Of a DNA stretch of 64,000 bases, positions 21,982 to 33,637 are shown piece after piece. How positions within the stretch are numbered: position 1 is the first letter of the stretch; the number at the start of each line of letters is the position of its first letter. Source of the DNA: Zygnema cylindricum (lineage: Eukaryota > Streptophyta > Zygnematophyceae > Zygnematales > Zygnemataceae); assembly GCA_037447655.1 (NCBI GenBank), contig JBBHKE010000990.1, forward strand, positions 126,001 through 190,000. Direction: 5' to 3'. The notes beneath the pieces were generated by a model, which worked only from the letters and a program-made list of their open reading frames with translations, was not told the origin of the DNA and searched no databases. A program made the position numbers and the translations under genes.

Positions 21982-22593
21982 TTATGGCGTCGAGACAGAC
22001 TTCGCGCCAATCATACCAAATCTAATCAAGACCTCTCTAGAGTACCGAGCTTGACTTAATTTAATTACATTCTCGCTAGACCTTATGACTTCTATCTCTA
22101 AGATGTACCTTACTTCTCCAAGATTTGTTACTTTAAAATGTATTCTTAGGTACTCTTTTAACTTATTAATAACAGACAACGTGTCACTAATCATTAGGAA
22201 GTCATCGACATACACAGAAAAAATAATTTTGTCATTTCCCTCTCCTTTCACGTAAACTACGGAATCCGAAATTGTACAAAAAAAACCATAATTAATAAGT
22301 ACCTTATGAAGACGTAGGTACCATGTCCTCGGCGCTTGTTTTAATCCATACATGGATTTTCGCAGCCACCATACTTTTCCTCCTTTCGAAGGCACACCCT
22401 CACGCACCTTCATGTACACCTTTTCTTCTAACTCTCCATTTAAAAAGGTTGTTTCTACATCCATTTGATGTATATACTTATTCCCTGCGGCCGCAATAAC
22501 AATTGTCATTCTCAAAGAATCAAACTTAACAACCAGTCCATAAGTTTCCGAATAATCAACCCCATCTTCTTGTTGAAAACCTTTACACACCAA
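21982..22593 (-). pseudogene. Element F reverse transcriptase
   Basis: Open 203-codon segment with MVCKGFQQEDGVDYSETY, DVETTFLNGELEEKVYM, SMYGLKQAPRTWYLRLHKVL and the catalytic YVDDFLMIS. Upstream, the KWILKTKTGA-like block (22594-22670) is separated by a frame break. Family: copia RT (RVT_2). Confidence 0.9.
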
Positions 22594-23358
22594 TCTAGCC
22601 TTATATTTTGTTTTCTCCCCCGTAGCACCAGTTTTTGTTTTAAGTATCCATTTAGCATCAATTGCCTTCTTCCCCTACGGTAAACTCACCTCCTCAAAAG
22701 TTTTATTATCGATAATTGATTTCAATTCTCTCTCCCACGCCGGTTTCCACTTATCCTCCCAATCCATAGAACTTCGTGCCTTGGCGTAAGATTGGGGATC
22801 GCCGGACATATTCTCGGTTTATGATTGCTACAAAATAAATGCCTCCTCTGAGGTCGCCGAAATAAAATAATTGGAATTTTCGATATTTCCACCTTTGCAA
22901 TCTAATGATAACCAATCCGGTGTCTTCCCCTTTGTCTCATGTTGACTCTTTCTCAATGGGATGTCGTTTTCTTTTTCATTTGCGGATTTTTCGATTTCGG
23001 TTTCTTCCTCGTGGAAAGAAGCACTCCGAGATTTAGAGGTTTTAGATCGGCGAGTGTCCGAAGACATTCGAGATTTTCCACTTCGGATCTCGTCAAAATT
23101 AATTAATTACGGATGAGTTTCGAAATTACCTTTCCCCCTCTTAATATTGACGATCGGATCCGCCTCATTTTCGAAATCCGAATCATCGAGATGAGGAAAA
23201 GAGAGAGTCTCATTCACTTCAAGAAAATTATGATTAGTAGAGAATTTGTCGGAACGAGAAATGGCAACTTTAAGATCCTCATGGAAATTCACATTACGAC
23301 TCTCTTCAATTACATGACGAATTGGATCATAAACCTGGTATAAACTCCCTTTGGAGCT

Positions 23359-24142
23359 TTACACCACAAAAATTCCCGACCAACTACGAGAAGAAAATTT
23401 ACCTCGTCGTTTTACCGATTCGATGTACACCGTCGCATGACACCCCCAAATTCGTAAATGATGTAACGAGGGCTTTCGACCATACCATAACTCGTGAAGA
23501 GTCTTATCGCCCAAAATGGAGGTAAGTCGACAGTTACAAATATAATTAGCAGTTAGGATCGCATCTCCCCATAAATACTCGGTCCTTCCCGATCCGTGAA
23601 TCATCGAGCGCACCATTTCTTGAAGTGCGCGATTTTTGCGCTCGGCGATTCCATTCGATTCCGGTGAGTAAGATGCCGTAATTCTTGTCGGATCCCCCAT
23701 TTATTGCAATACGGATCAAATGCCTTAAACTCCCCGCCATTATAGGATCTAACCGCCTTTAAATTCCGTTCCGATTGCCTTTCGGCCATAACATGCCACT
23801 CCTCAAATTTTGCGGATGCGTCGGATTTATTCTTGAAGAGATTAACCCATGTGAATCTTGAATAATCGTCGACAATAACCATGATATATTTGTTCCCCCC
23901 CAAGCTTTCAGACTTAGCATCACCACAAAGATTCACGTGTACCTTTTCAAGTGGGTGCGTTGACCGAAAATTTGCTTTTTATTAGGATGGGGCTTGCGGA
24001 TCTGATGCCTTTGACTACATCCGTCACAACCGTTGACTTTTTCTCCTAACGTCAGATCTAAGCCGCACGTGCAACCGACTTTGATCATACGTTTCAAATT
24101 TTGTTCTGATGTGTGGCACATGCGATGGTGCCATAGCGTCAT
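23359..24142 (-). pseudogene. Element F integrase (broken)
   Basis: Zinc-binding start (LWHHRMCHTSEQNLKRM, CDGCSQRHQIR; 24142-23933), core (YIMVIVDDYSRFTWVNLF; 23936-23700), and C-terminal part (SPESNGIAERKNRALQEMVR, 23700-23359). The central catalytic Asp is replaced (RSYNGGEF instead of RSDNGGEF), and there are two frame breaks. Inactive copy. Confidence 0.85.
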
Positions 24143-24442
24143 ATCTCTTTTAATTTCGGCGATATGTCCAATTATGCTGTCATCATGACGATTTGACTTT
24201 GGGCGCTTTTATAAAAGACGACTATGGAAAGCGTCAAATACTTCGCCCTCACCGATTGTCAATCCATCACTATGTACAATTTTGATCGTTGAACCTCCTA
24301 ATGCGTACACGCTCGCGCCAGATTTTTGGATTTGGGGTACGCTCAAAAGATTCGCAGAGCCGCCTAGAATATAAAGTACGTTCAACAGCTAGATTTCGGA
24401 GATTCGTTCAGTTCCATTTGGATCTAGCGTAATCGGGTCACG

Positions 24443-26202
24443 TCATACTGTACCAACTGTACCAATGGAAATGACTTGACCACTAGCGACAGTAATATTT
24501 TTGGGTATGGTCAAAGTTTGCATTTCCTCAAAAAACGTGTCGTCCGTACATAGGTGATGCGAAGCGCCGGAGTCAATGATCCACTCCTTATCGTTTTGCG
24601 CTTCGAAAGACGTTGTTTTGTTTGTGATATTTAGCGTGGAAAATATAGTCGGACCTTCGTCTCTCTCGTCATTTTCCCCAACGAAGTGTCTATGGTCGTC
24701 GAATCGGCCGCCACGTCCACCGCGCCCCCCTTTATCAAATCGGCCACCGCCACGTCCAACAAATCTGTCGTTGCCGCCGCCGCGACCGCCGCGGCCGCCG
24801 CCCACGTCAAATCTCGCGTAACATTGGGGACTAATATGTCCCCATTTCCCGCAATAGTGGCATTGTTTTTCTTTGTCCTGGCAAGAGGAGGACATATGAC
24901 CAGGTTTATTGCATGGAAAGCAAGTGACAGTAGATTGATCTTGGAAAGCGGATTGACCGGGAAAGTTTCCCCTCCTTTCGGTGCTTCTTCCCCTTCCCCT
25001 AGATCCGCCTCCTCTTCCCCTTCCCCCTCTTCCCCCACGAAGAAAATTTAGATCCGCGGGTTCTTCGGAGGATGCGTTCAGAGATCCACCCGAGGCCGAA
25101 GCTTTAGGAGGACCTCCGCGATTTCTCTCGGTGGTTTTAAGGTAATTAACAAGGAACTCATAACTCGGATTAGTTTGTGCCCAAAGAATCTCCTTGAGGT
25201 AAGTGAGGTTGTTGGGTAAGGCATTGATGAGACCGATTACTTTATCCTCCTCGATAATAGTCCGACCGTTATTCGAGAGTTGCTCCACAATAATATTGTA
25301 TCGCTTGATCGCATCATCGATCGATTCGTTAGACTTTATCTTAAATTGGATAAAGTATGTGTAGACATATTGCCCCTTGTTTTGGAGCCCCTTCTCAAAT
25401 TGGCCTTCGAGCGCCTTCCAACACTCATGCGCTGTATCTCGGGTAAGGAAATGATCATGCACCGAAGTGGTGCAAGATTGCATGAGGCCGGTGATGGCCG
25501 CAAGATTTTTCTTCTTCCAAAGGCGGCGAGCCTTCGGATCGTCGATCGACATCTTTTCTTCTCCATTCACGATCTTCCAAAGGTGACGGAGAATGAGTTG
25601 CGCCTTGATATATTTCTTCCATATTTGGTAGTTAGATCCGTTAAAGAGGACGATCTTCCCCGGCATGGAAGGGATCGGTAGCTCGTCATCGGATTCATAT
25701 TCGAGATCCGAGTCGTTCTCGATCACAAACTTCCCCTTTCGGAGAGCCTCCCTCAAAGTATCGTCATCCTCGACCCCTCCATCCGAAGCCACTTCAAAGT
25801 GTTCAAAATCGGATCCTCCTCCTCTACCTTAAATTTCCCTTTTCGATTGGCGTCCGTGATCCGTTGATCTACAAGAGTGAGAAAGCCGTCAAACAATTCA
25901 TTGAGACGAACTTTGGTCAATACCACCCCTTCTTGTTTCTCTTTCTCCTCTTTTGGAAGTGGGTTGGAGGGAGAACCCTTTTCAAAGGTCTCTCCTCCGA
26001 AGCCGAAATCTTTCACACTCTGATCTGGAGATGAATCGGCCAGATCCGGTAGATCTGGTAGATTCGGATTAGGAGCCGCAATAGGAGAAGGTGTGGATGA
26101 GGACTTCTTTTTCTTTTCCCCCATGGCGCCAAGACTTGCCACCTTCAGAACTCTTAATGGAGCAAGATAGCTCCAATACCACTTGTAAGGATCGATACAC
26201 AC
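24443..26202 (-). pseudogene. Element F gag and protease
   Basis: Two overlapping open segments (26202-25753 and 25792-24443) make up gag. The first is Ser/Pro-rich; the second has a UBN2-type gag (LFNGSNYQIWKKYIKAQL, ESIDDAIKRYN, SYEFLVNYLKTTERN), an RGG-rich stretch, two CCHC zinc knuckles (CFPCNKPGHMSSSC and CHYCGKWGHISPQC) and the protease start WIIDSGASHHLC. The two segments are joined by one apparent frameshift. The double knuckle and glycine-rich region distinguish this family from elements A, C and D. Confidence 0.85.
26170..26181 (-). other. Primer-binding site, element F
   Basis: TGGTATTGGAGC two bases after the LTR end (minus strand). It resembles the common plant copia site TGGTATCAGAGC, complementary to the 3' end of initiator tRNA-Met, with differences at positions 7-8. 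This is full-tRNA priming, unlike the half-tRNA site of the A/C/D families. Confidence 0.7.
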
Positions 26203-26623
26203 AAAGATAGAAAGACAAGATGTAATGCGGAAGCAAAAGATAGCAAGAAGAGATCACTCCAGTAAAATCCAATATATTTCACCATAATATTTCCCCTCTT
26301 ACAAAAGATGGATTTTTCCCCAAACGACTAAGTCCTAAATACTCTCGATTCAAGCAAACAGAGTACTACTCAAGCGACGTCGTACAAAAGTACGCCGCGC
26401 GAACCAATCAAAACAAAGTACCAACGAAACAGCATACCGTACCCGGTACTATACGAAAATACACGATTGCCGTACATACCTAAAGTACTACGTACGCAAA
26501 ACCAAACAAAACTATATAAAACTAAACTATTCACGCCATGCCAAACACTGCCACACGTAAACTATATAATTTATAATACGACGCTCAACAAAACTGAGAC
26601 GTCATGTCACAATGAACTTAACA
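26184..26623 (-). repeat. 5' LTR of element F
   Basis: Starts TGTTAAGTTCATTG at 26623 (minus) and ends TTACA at 26184. It carries an extra segment (near 26405-26421, CCAATCAAAACAAAGTA) absent from the 3' LTR. Confidence 0.9.
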
Positions 26624-27381
26624 TTTATTTCTTTTGAGACATCTTCCAAGGAGATATCTCCCATAGAACCAGTTGCTTTTATTTTGTAAATAGCATGAGA
26701 TAAACTGCAAAAACATATAAGTATAATAACGGAATAAGAAACCACGCTATTACTGACTCTCTCAAATCTGTTTCCAAACGTCTGCAAAATCTCTACAAAA
26801 CACATGATTGTTGCAGCCATGGAAAAATTTGTAATTATTTGCAGCAAGATGGAAAATACAGTACTTGAGGACTACATTATTATAGTACTTTGACACATTC
26901 GTACTTTTCGTTTCAAAATTCAATTCATCCTGTGACCTACTATATCGTAAAATGCATCCTTCGAACTTCCAAAAAGGGGAACGGTTTTGCAATTCCAGTT
27001 CTATATGTAGAATATGTCGTGTTCCGTATGCACTAAATTTTATACAAGTTTCGAAGTCCGAGTTCTATACTCACAATGGGAATTACGGCTCGCTGAGCGA
27101 CCCCCAATGACACCTGGTTCATAGTCTACGACAATACTGTACCTGGTTGTACCTTTCGACATAGGAAAAAAGTCAACTATGTTGACTTCACTACTGTACT
27201 TTACAAGTTGTACGTCTGTCTCTTTGTTCTGCCCGACATAGGCGCTATGTACGAAAGTCTTAGGTGAAATGTTTTTTGACGTGATTTGTTTTTGACGTTT
27301 CTGTAGAGCCCGACCGACTTGGGCACTTCGTACGGTTGTCTTTAAAGCTGACTTTACCACAAACATATTGACGAAGTACAA
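26624..27381. other. Non-coding, no gene recognised
   Basis: Starts with the TTTAT target duplication of element F. Short open frames on the minus strand (26602-26992 and 27040-27435) show no known domain, and the latter runs into a TIR element. Confidence 0.45.
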
Positions 27382-27594
27382 TACAGTACACCGTGAATCG
27401 TTATTAGCCTTATTTACGCTATATCGACACCCCAAAATTTTGACATTGATACCTTAAATATAATAAATTACACTATTTCAGGACGTGTACCATAATCTGC
27501 AACGTCTCCTTGCACTAAATTAGAATGAATGACACTTATTTTTTCATTACACTAATATTTCTATACGCTAATAACAATTCACGATGTACTGTAC
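27382..27594 (+). mobile_element. TIR element (TACACCG family), 213 bp
   Basis: Left end TACAGTACACCGTGAATCG, right end CAATTCACGATGTACTGTA, forming an inverted repeat of about 25 bases (CTAATAAC is also shared). The internal sequence (CCCCAAAATTTTGACATTG, AATATAATAAA) matches the truncated copy at 46560-46690. Confidence 0.75.
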
Positions 27595-27597
27595 AGA

Positions 27598-27745
27598 TTA
27601 GTGTGTATCGCTATTAGTGTAAACAAATATTTTCGCCACTTAAAGCATTTTTTTTCCGTACATATTTGTTAGATTTTCAATTTGACACCGCCAATCAAAA
27701 GTTGGGAATCTTACCACTAAATCCCAACCGACAAAGACTCAAAGT
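27598..27745 (+). mobile_element. Half TIR element (TACACCG family)
   Basis: Matches only the left half of the 14510 element: GTGTATCGCTATTAGTGT, CGCCACTTAAAGCATTTT, GATTTTCAATTTGACACCGCC, AGTTGGGAATCTTACC. The right arm is missing. Confidence 0.6.
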
Positions 27746-28467
27746 TCAATACCTAGTCTGGACTGTAGTCGTGTAATCGCCTTCCTATGTAGACTCAAAT
27801 TCGTTGGCAGTGATCTGTTTCGACTCGCTTCCAGTACAAGCTTGAAGATGAGTCGACATGATTTGGCAGTGGGCCGAAATGTGATTAACGCGGTTGAAGT
27901 ACATTTTACGTTTTAAGATGATGTAAATTGTACTACGGTGTATACACATTTTTCGGACGTTAGAAGATGTTTTTCGTACGTTGTAAAATTTTGTCGTTGC
28001 AGGCTCTTGGAGGACAACGAGGAAAAACCAAATATTGTACTTTTACACATGGGCACTCGGCCATGAATTTTAGCACATTCTCATTTCGTGCGTGAAACAC
28101 GAATTAGTTCGCATGATTCAAACATCTAGCAAACCTCCCCTTCTCCTCCTTGCTTCTAAAGTGCTTCTTTCTATACGTGGGCAATCTTAGCCACCGGGCT
28201 AAATAGGATTGTTTGACTGTTTTACCCTTAGCTTGTGTACCTTGTCATTTGAGTTCAATTTTCTTGGCTTTGAGAACCCCTATTCATGTTTGTTTTAAAA
28301 GTCAACAAATATTTTGGAATTGCGCAAAAAACCCATCTCAGTTTTCAAGTCTTCGTGTAAATCAACGTTTAAAGACTCGACAATTTTTTTTGGAATTTAA
28401 TTAAGTACTTGTTACACACGCTGTCGTTCGCACTTTATCCCCATACGACTTCAGCAAAAAAGGTAAA
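27746..28467. other. Non-coding; holds third copy of the 17.2-kb repeat
   Basis: 27840-28095 resembles 17225-17410 (see that entry). The remainder shows no gene; a short open frame at 28213-28404 has no recognisable features. Confidence 0.4.
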
Positions 28468-29091
28468 GTGATTTGTGTTGTTTTTGAAGATTTAGTTTCA
28501 TGCGTACATGAAATTTGGTGCGCACGCGACGTTTCGTGCGTATATATTTTACATTTACGCGATATACTGTGGTGGTTCGAATGGATTTGTAGTTGGGGGG
28601 GTAAATGTACGGATGAATTTAAGGTGACGTTAAAGTACAAATTAAGTGACGCGAAGAAGCGTACGAAAAATACGGAATGCGAAATAGAAATGGACGGCGG
28701 ATCGCGAAGCGATCCGACTTTGAAATATTCGAAGTGTTTGAAAATGTACGTTGGCCGTACGAAATATAATGCGACAGGCACATTAATGAAAAAGGACGCC
28801 GCCGGTACGGCGTATCAATTTTGGACAGTTGTACTTTTTATTTGGTCAGCGGCATTTATGGCGAAGTACGTAGTAACGGTACGGACTAATTTGGATTGTT
28901 TGACAAGTGATTCGTGGGACACGTGGAAGGCGGATGGCGTCCGCCAATATTTCCAAGGGATCGTATTGTTTGATGACGTGTTAATTAGGTGGACCGTACA
29001 TATACGATGTCGGTTCACTACGTGGATTTATCTACGAGTGACTAAGCAAGTTGTCGCTTATGACGCGTATTTTGCGGACGCATCGGTATAA
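28468..29091 (+). CDS. Unrecognised 207-codon ORF
   Basis: The longest open frame in the window outside transposons and the A2M gene. I do not recognise it. It is rich in Tyr, Trp, Val and Lys, with a basic/acidic stretch (KLSDAKKRTKNTECEIEMDG, about residues 59-78) and a hydrophobic patch (FWTVVLFIWSAAFMAKYVV, about residues 117-135) that could be a membrane segment. The start codon is arbitrary, since the frame is open upstream for only a short way. It lies between TIR elements and non-coding DNA. The abundance of GTAC-containing words resembles the surrounding spacer, so it may be a chance ORF in a repeat. Confidence 0.25.
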   Translation: MICVVFEDLVSCVHEIWCARDVSCVYILHLRDILWWFEWICSWGGKCTDEFKVTLKYKLSDAKKRTKNTECEIEMDGGSRSDPTLKYSKCLKMYVGRTKYNATGTLMKKDAAGTAYQFWTVVLFIWSAAFMAKYVVTVRTNLDCLTSDSWDTWKADGVRQYFQGIVLFDDVLIRWTVHIRCRFTTWIYLRVTKQVVAYDAYFADASV

Positions 29092-30880
29092 ATATTTGAA
29101 ACAACATTTTCTTGTCTTACGTGAATTAATATTTTAGTGTTGATTATTACAGTTTCTATTTAGGTGGTCAATTAGGGTTTCGGTATTTTAATTTGTGTGT
29201 ATGCAGTGTCGTACTTGCAGACAAGTGTACTCTTATGATTGGCGACTCTCAGGTGTACACTTACAGTTAGGATTATTTGTCGTAATAGGCTCTCATGATG
29301 TAATACTACTTAGTGGAAGGTACGTTGGCTATTTTGACATGTAGCAATTCATTGACAGCTCACAAGTGTATATATAGGAATGAGCTTTAGTAGGAATTAA
29401 TCATCAATGCTGGTTAGAAAAGTGGGGACCAAAGATGTAGTATTTTAGGGTTGTCGATTAGGTCATGCACTTTGAATGATATAATGATTATTTGATTATA
29501 CTTTGATTATACTCTTGTTTATGTGTGATGCATTTGTTTTTATTATTTATTTATGTTATTTTATATATGTTTGATATGCATTGTTTATGCATTTGTCCTA
29601 GGGTTTGTTTATGTTGATTATTCCATGAAACCCTAAATGTTGTTGTATGTTAAATGGAGGATGCATTTCAAATGATTTTTCGTCGACCTATTTTTGCTTA
29701 GCTTTTTGCATGATAGTTTGGGTGGCTTCTGCGGTCTATTTTAGACCAAAGAACAACAATTTGCTGCCATATCCCCCTTTTCTAAAAATAATCTTTAAAT
29801 GCCACCAACTTTTATCCATAACACGACCTCACCGTTATTCATTTTCCCCCGAACTGTTTTTGCATCACTAATCAATCTCTAATTGCTCAGACGCAAATAA
29901 TTAATGTCTTCAAAAATACGCCCATAAGTTCTTTCGGTAGCACCGATGACGATTTATTACCTCCAAAAATGTTCGGCTTTACCTACCGACAAAGATCCAC
30001 ATGTACGAACACTTAAAGATGTTGTGTTAGTCTTTTCCCTTCAAAATTAAACCGAGTAAGGTGGGTAGGGTTATTACTCGTAATAGCATCCATTTGATAA
30101 AATTCTACTGCTAATGTTGGTCCCTCAGAGGGTCTCACATGGAGGCTTGTTACCTCGGAACTGACACAAAAGGGTGATTACCTTGACCAAAATTTTATTA
30201 ACTCTATCAGGTTTATACCCCTTTGGTTATCCGATCTACTAAATTTCCATATTGGGTTGAGGGCAAGAGGCTAGCCTGTTGTCTCCAACTGAGAGAGGTG
30301 GGACCAACAATCTCGAGCACTACCTGAGGTGGTAATGTTGACTTTTGAAACTTAAATCATAGCAATCTTAAGATATTTCAAAATATAGCATTTAACAGAC
30401 AAGTAAACATTCCAACTAAGTCCATCAAAGTGTGACGCGAAAAGTGTTAATAAAGGCTTAATACGAGGAGAGCGACAGGAAAAAGGTATTCATCGAAATT
30501 ACAGCAAATTAAATTAAAAAGCGCGATGGTAAACCATCTTAAGTCTAAAGGTACAAAAGGGGTGGCATGGCCAAAACTGAAAAATGTATAAGCAGGGCAA
30601 AAAAACAATGAAAAACAACGTGAACACATAAAAATGGGGGAGAAAACAAAGGCGCTTAAACCCAAAACGCAAAGCACAGCAACGCACTTAAACCAACACT
30701 ACAACTCAGATCTAAAAAGAAATGTCTTGGTCTTGCGGCTACCATTCCACAACTGACGAGTCCATCCCTGATCATTCACCTTCCTCTCACTCCACATCCA
30801 ACCCTAAATTTCAAACATCAAACACAAAAGAATGCCAACAAAGTTGAAAAAGTGTGATAGAAGAACAAGCGAGACGACAA
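29092..30880. other. Non-coding, no gene recognised
   Basis: AT-rich. The open frames (29647-29871, 30447-30677) are short and without recognisable domains. No TIR or LTR ends were identified. Confidence 0.4.
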
Positions 30881-30883
30881 TGA

Positions 30884-31343
30884 AAGTTTAGGTATTCCTT
30901 TTTGTAGATTTAAAAGAGTGATAGCTATAGACTTAGACACGTATCTAAGTATGAGATGTTTTGCTATAGTGTTTTTGTATTCCCATATTTTCCTATCATT
31001 TTCTTCAGTTTTTGGTTCAGTTATAGTCCGTACAAGTGGAACCGTAGCCGAGAGCCTAGCATCCCTCACCATCGGTGTACCTTTTTTCTTCTCCCCTATT
31101 CCCCCTTCCATTGCAATGATCTTCCCTTCACCTTCCGTTGCATCTGAAATCCGGTTGGTTTTCTGAAAATTCCCAGATGAATCTCCGTAGTGAGTTCCTC
31201 CAAAGCCCGGTGGTGGACACCTCACTTGTCCCGAAACAATCCCCCACAAGTGTTTTTCGAAAAGCAAACCCTCCATTGTAAACTCCCAATAAGTAAAGTC
31301 TCTTCCATCAAACATAGGCACCCTAGATGGTGGGCCCATAACC
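30884..31343 (-). pseudogene. Truncated gag downstream of C's left LTR
   Basis: After the LTR end (31344, minus) the sequence continues through PBS GGTTATGGGCCCA into gag (VMGPPSRVPMFDGRDFTYWE) for about 150 codons. It parallels the intact gag at 34726 and diverges after AITLLNL near 30904. The ATG (31369) lies inside the LTR. The extra gag after an LTR shows that this LTR once served, or was recombined, as the 5' LTR of another copy. Confidence 0.75.
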
Positions 31344-32732
31344 TGAAATTCTATGGGCTCCATTGCCACACAGAATTCGCAGATCCAAAGAAGCTAATCT
31401 AGATAGTGCTGACTCCAAGTTTATATAAACCCAAATGATTGACCCCTTGACAATCAGGACCCCATTACAGCTTCACCCCTGTGAAATAAGACTTTCTGTG
31501 TGCTCAGTTCCACCACAGAATGCAAAGTTAGAATATGAGATTTGGACACATTCACCCACTTTGAATTTCCCTTAGAAATGCAGCCACCCTGGCATTCAAA
31601 ACCTCTGACCAACTACACCCCTGTGTAGCCTGGACTTCCCTGAGTCCGCAGCAACAAGAATCACTGAAAATGGTCAAGTAAATTGATAATTATGGGTGGC
31701 CAAAGTTTGCCTTTTATACAAGATGCTCTCTGGGAGAGGCGACTACCTACCAAAAATATTCTAAGTCCTAAAACCTACTCACAACCCCTCTAGACCAATC
31801 AAATTGCAGCACACTACATACTGTACATAGAAAGTACGGTAGCCGCCGTACTTTATGTACGGAAATATTCGGCACCACTCTAGGCATGCCACGTGGCTAA
31901 AAAGTCGTCGCCGTTCTTGCCCTTTCTTCTCCGGTACCCAATACGATGATGCCACGTGTCGGTTTGACTTGCCGAATGAATATTTGTTGACCGTTAAATT
32001 TCAACGGTCGTCATTCCGTGTTGACCGTTGAAATTATCGTCAACATGGAACCGGTTAGGGTAAGGACCAATCACCTGACTGTACCGTACAGAAAGTACAG
32101 ATGCCGGAGTACCTTCTGTATGGTCCATGTACGACATCGTCATAATGTGACATTTGTCACATCTTGACTTGTCATCTCGTGTTCCGGATTTCGACAACCC
32201 TCCAGGATATTGCCACGTGTCATCCGGAGTGGCGGCGCCCGAAAACGCCAAGGCGGCCAATCCGGAATCCCGGCTCGCACCACGGCCGTCGATTCAAAGT
32301 ATCCTCTTTGTCCGGACCGTCGAAACAAATGTCCGTAACATTTATTTCGTGCAGCATATAAGGTACAGTGGGTTCTATGCCTTAAGGTTCTATTAGTTTA
32401 ATGGAATCGTTGACGTGGATGTGTTTAAGTACATATCATTCCCCTTATATGCTAGCACCGGTCCTAAACTTAACGGACGAAGCTACCGGCTACTCTGACG
32501 GATGGCAGGTACCAGGTTCAAATCCTGGTTCCGTCATATGTTTGTTTTTAGTAAACCTGCCATTATCTACTCCTGCTTCTTTAGAGAGCTTAGGCAGCCA
32601 TAGCTCTAGCTCCTTATCCAGCCTTCAGTGACTACAACAAGTATGGGGGCTTGGAGAAGGGAGTCAGAGGCAGACTGTCTCTACTCTTTTTCTATCCTAA
32701 AACAGACATAGAAAATACTCAAATATCAACAC
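31344..32732 (-). repeat. Left LTR of element C (1389 bp)
   Basis: Starts TGTTGATATTTGAG at 32732 (minus), after the purine tract AAAATAAGGGGAG, and ends TTTCA at 31344. Homologous to 34727-36210. It carries a tRNA-like module in antisense, the CCGTACAGAAAGTAC motif, and several copies of TTGACCGTTGAAATT near 31980-32050. Confidence 0.75.
32472..32549 (+). other. tRNA-like module in LTR (type 2)
   Basis: Perfect T arm (CCAGG, TTCAAAT, CCTGG) followed by TTCCGTC, which pairs with an upstream AACGGAC, giving a plausible acceptor stem. B box at 32515-32525, T5 run at 32545-32549. Total about 64 bases, with a shortened D/anticodon region. Antisense to its LTR. Confidence 0.6.
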
Positions 32733-32749
32733 TCCCCTTATTTTCTAGT

Positions 32750-33637
32750 CTATTTTCCTTTTGACTCCCACACACAAATAAACAAACACTCCCTCCCCCT
32801 TTTTCTTTTCTTTTTCCTTTTCTTTTCATAAAACTTTAAGACAATACCCTCATAATTTAGAATGTCTTTTAGACGAGCTAAATTAAATATTCCATCTTGA
32901 TGATCACACATGTTATTTAGCATCCCACTTTTTATAAATCCGAGCAACGATTTTATCCACCCCATCCCTTCTCCATCCACACAAAGTCCGATTTCCCCTT
33001 TGTAGTTCAAACAGCTAGCCCCATCTCCAACTTGCAACACATACCCAGATGCTAACCCTTTTACAGGCACACCTTCATAAACGACATCACTCCCATTAGT
33101 GATGTCAAAACCATTACCCCCCAAATTTATCCTTAAATCAAGAGTCCCCACTAAGTTCTTTATAAAGTCTACATCTTCCGTTCTCATATTTTTGTCCATG
33201 ATACCCACCTCTTTTTCTGAAATTTCCTCACTCTCTCCCATGGAATTCTTTCCACTATCACTTTCTAATTTTATTCCCAATAAATGTTTCTCCTCCCCTA
33301 AACCTTTCATTAAATATTCCTCTTCTTCCCTATCCTTTAAAACCCCCTCTAGATTTACTTCTCCCCTTTCATCTGAATCTGTTGAAGTCTCCTTTTCCGA
33401 CAAGTTTTTTGTTTCTAAAATATCAATAAAATTATCATCATTATTTTTATTTTTCCCTTTTTCAATTATGGATCCTAGATCTGACTTTCTCATTTCTAAG
33501 TCATACTTTCTACACACCTTCAAATCCTCATCAAGTCTAACTCCCCTAAGTACCTCCTCTCTCTTTACTTCCCTTATACCTCCAAAAGCACACTGTTGCC
33601 TTCGTGGAATTTCTTTGTGCTTTTCACTCTTCTCCAT
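32750..33637 (-). CDS. Element C ORF2: acidic spacer plus decayed RNase H
   Basis: An uninterrupted 295-codon frame. The start (KEIPRRQQCAFGGIRE) matches the segment just before protease in element D. It is followed by about 140 acidic, lysine-rich residues with no match I recognise, then an RNase H-like remnant aligned to element D (GTLDLRINLGG; GSDVVYEGVPVKGLASGYVL where D has WSDASYGDAPMRKCTSGYVL; SLLGFIKSGMLNNMCDHQ). The catalytic residues are mostly lost. Protease, integrase and RT are deleted. Despite this the frame stays open to a Lys-rich end (KKRKKKRKRG). It overlaps the gag frame by 64 bases in a different frame. Confidence 0.6.
   Translation of the reverse strand: MEKSEKHKEIPRRQQCAFGGIREVKREEVLRGVRLDEDLKVCRKYDLEMRKSDLGSIIEKGKNKNNDDNFIDILETKNLSEKETSTDSDERGEVNLEGVLKDREEEEYLMKGLGEEKHLLGIKLESDSGKNSMGESEEISEKEVGIMDKNMRTEDVDFIKNLVGTLDLRINLGGNGFDITNGSDVVYEGVPVKGLASGYVLQVGDGASCLNYKGEIGLCVDGEGMGWIKSLLGFIKSGMLNNMCDHQDGIFNLARLKDILNYEGIVLKFYEKKRKKKRKRGRECLFICVWESKGK

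Larger units (their letters stand above)
20815..26623 (-). mobile_element. Copia element F, structurally complete
   Basis: Two LTRs in direct orientation (20815-21237 and 26184-26623) flank a full gag-PR-IN-RT-RNase H series on the minus strand. The target duplication TTTAT is present at 20810-20814 and 26624-26628. The LTRs start TGTTAAG and end CTTACA. They differ by roughly a tenth of positions by eye, including a 17-base length difference, so the insertion is old. All coding frames are broken. Confidence 0.9.

Noticed and set aside
24576-25051. Plus-strand ORFs opposite element F gag
   Set aside because: Shadow frames created by the glycine/arginine-rich gag sequence on the other strand.
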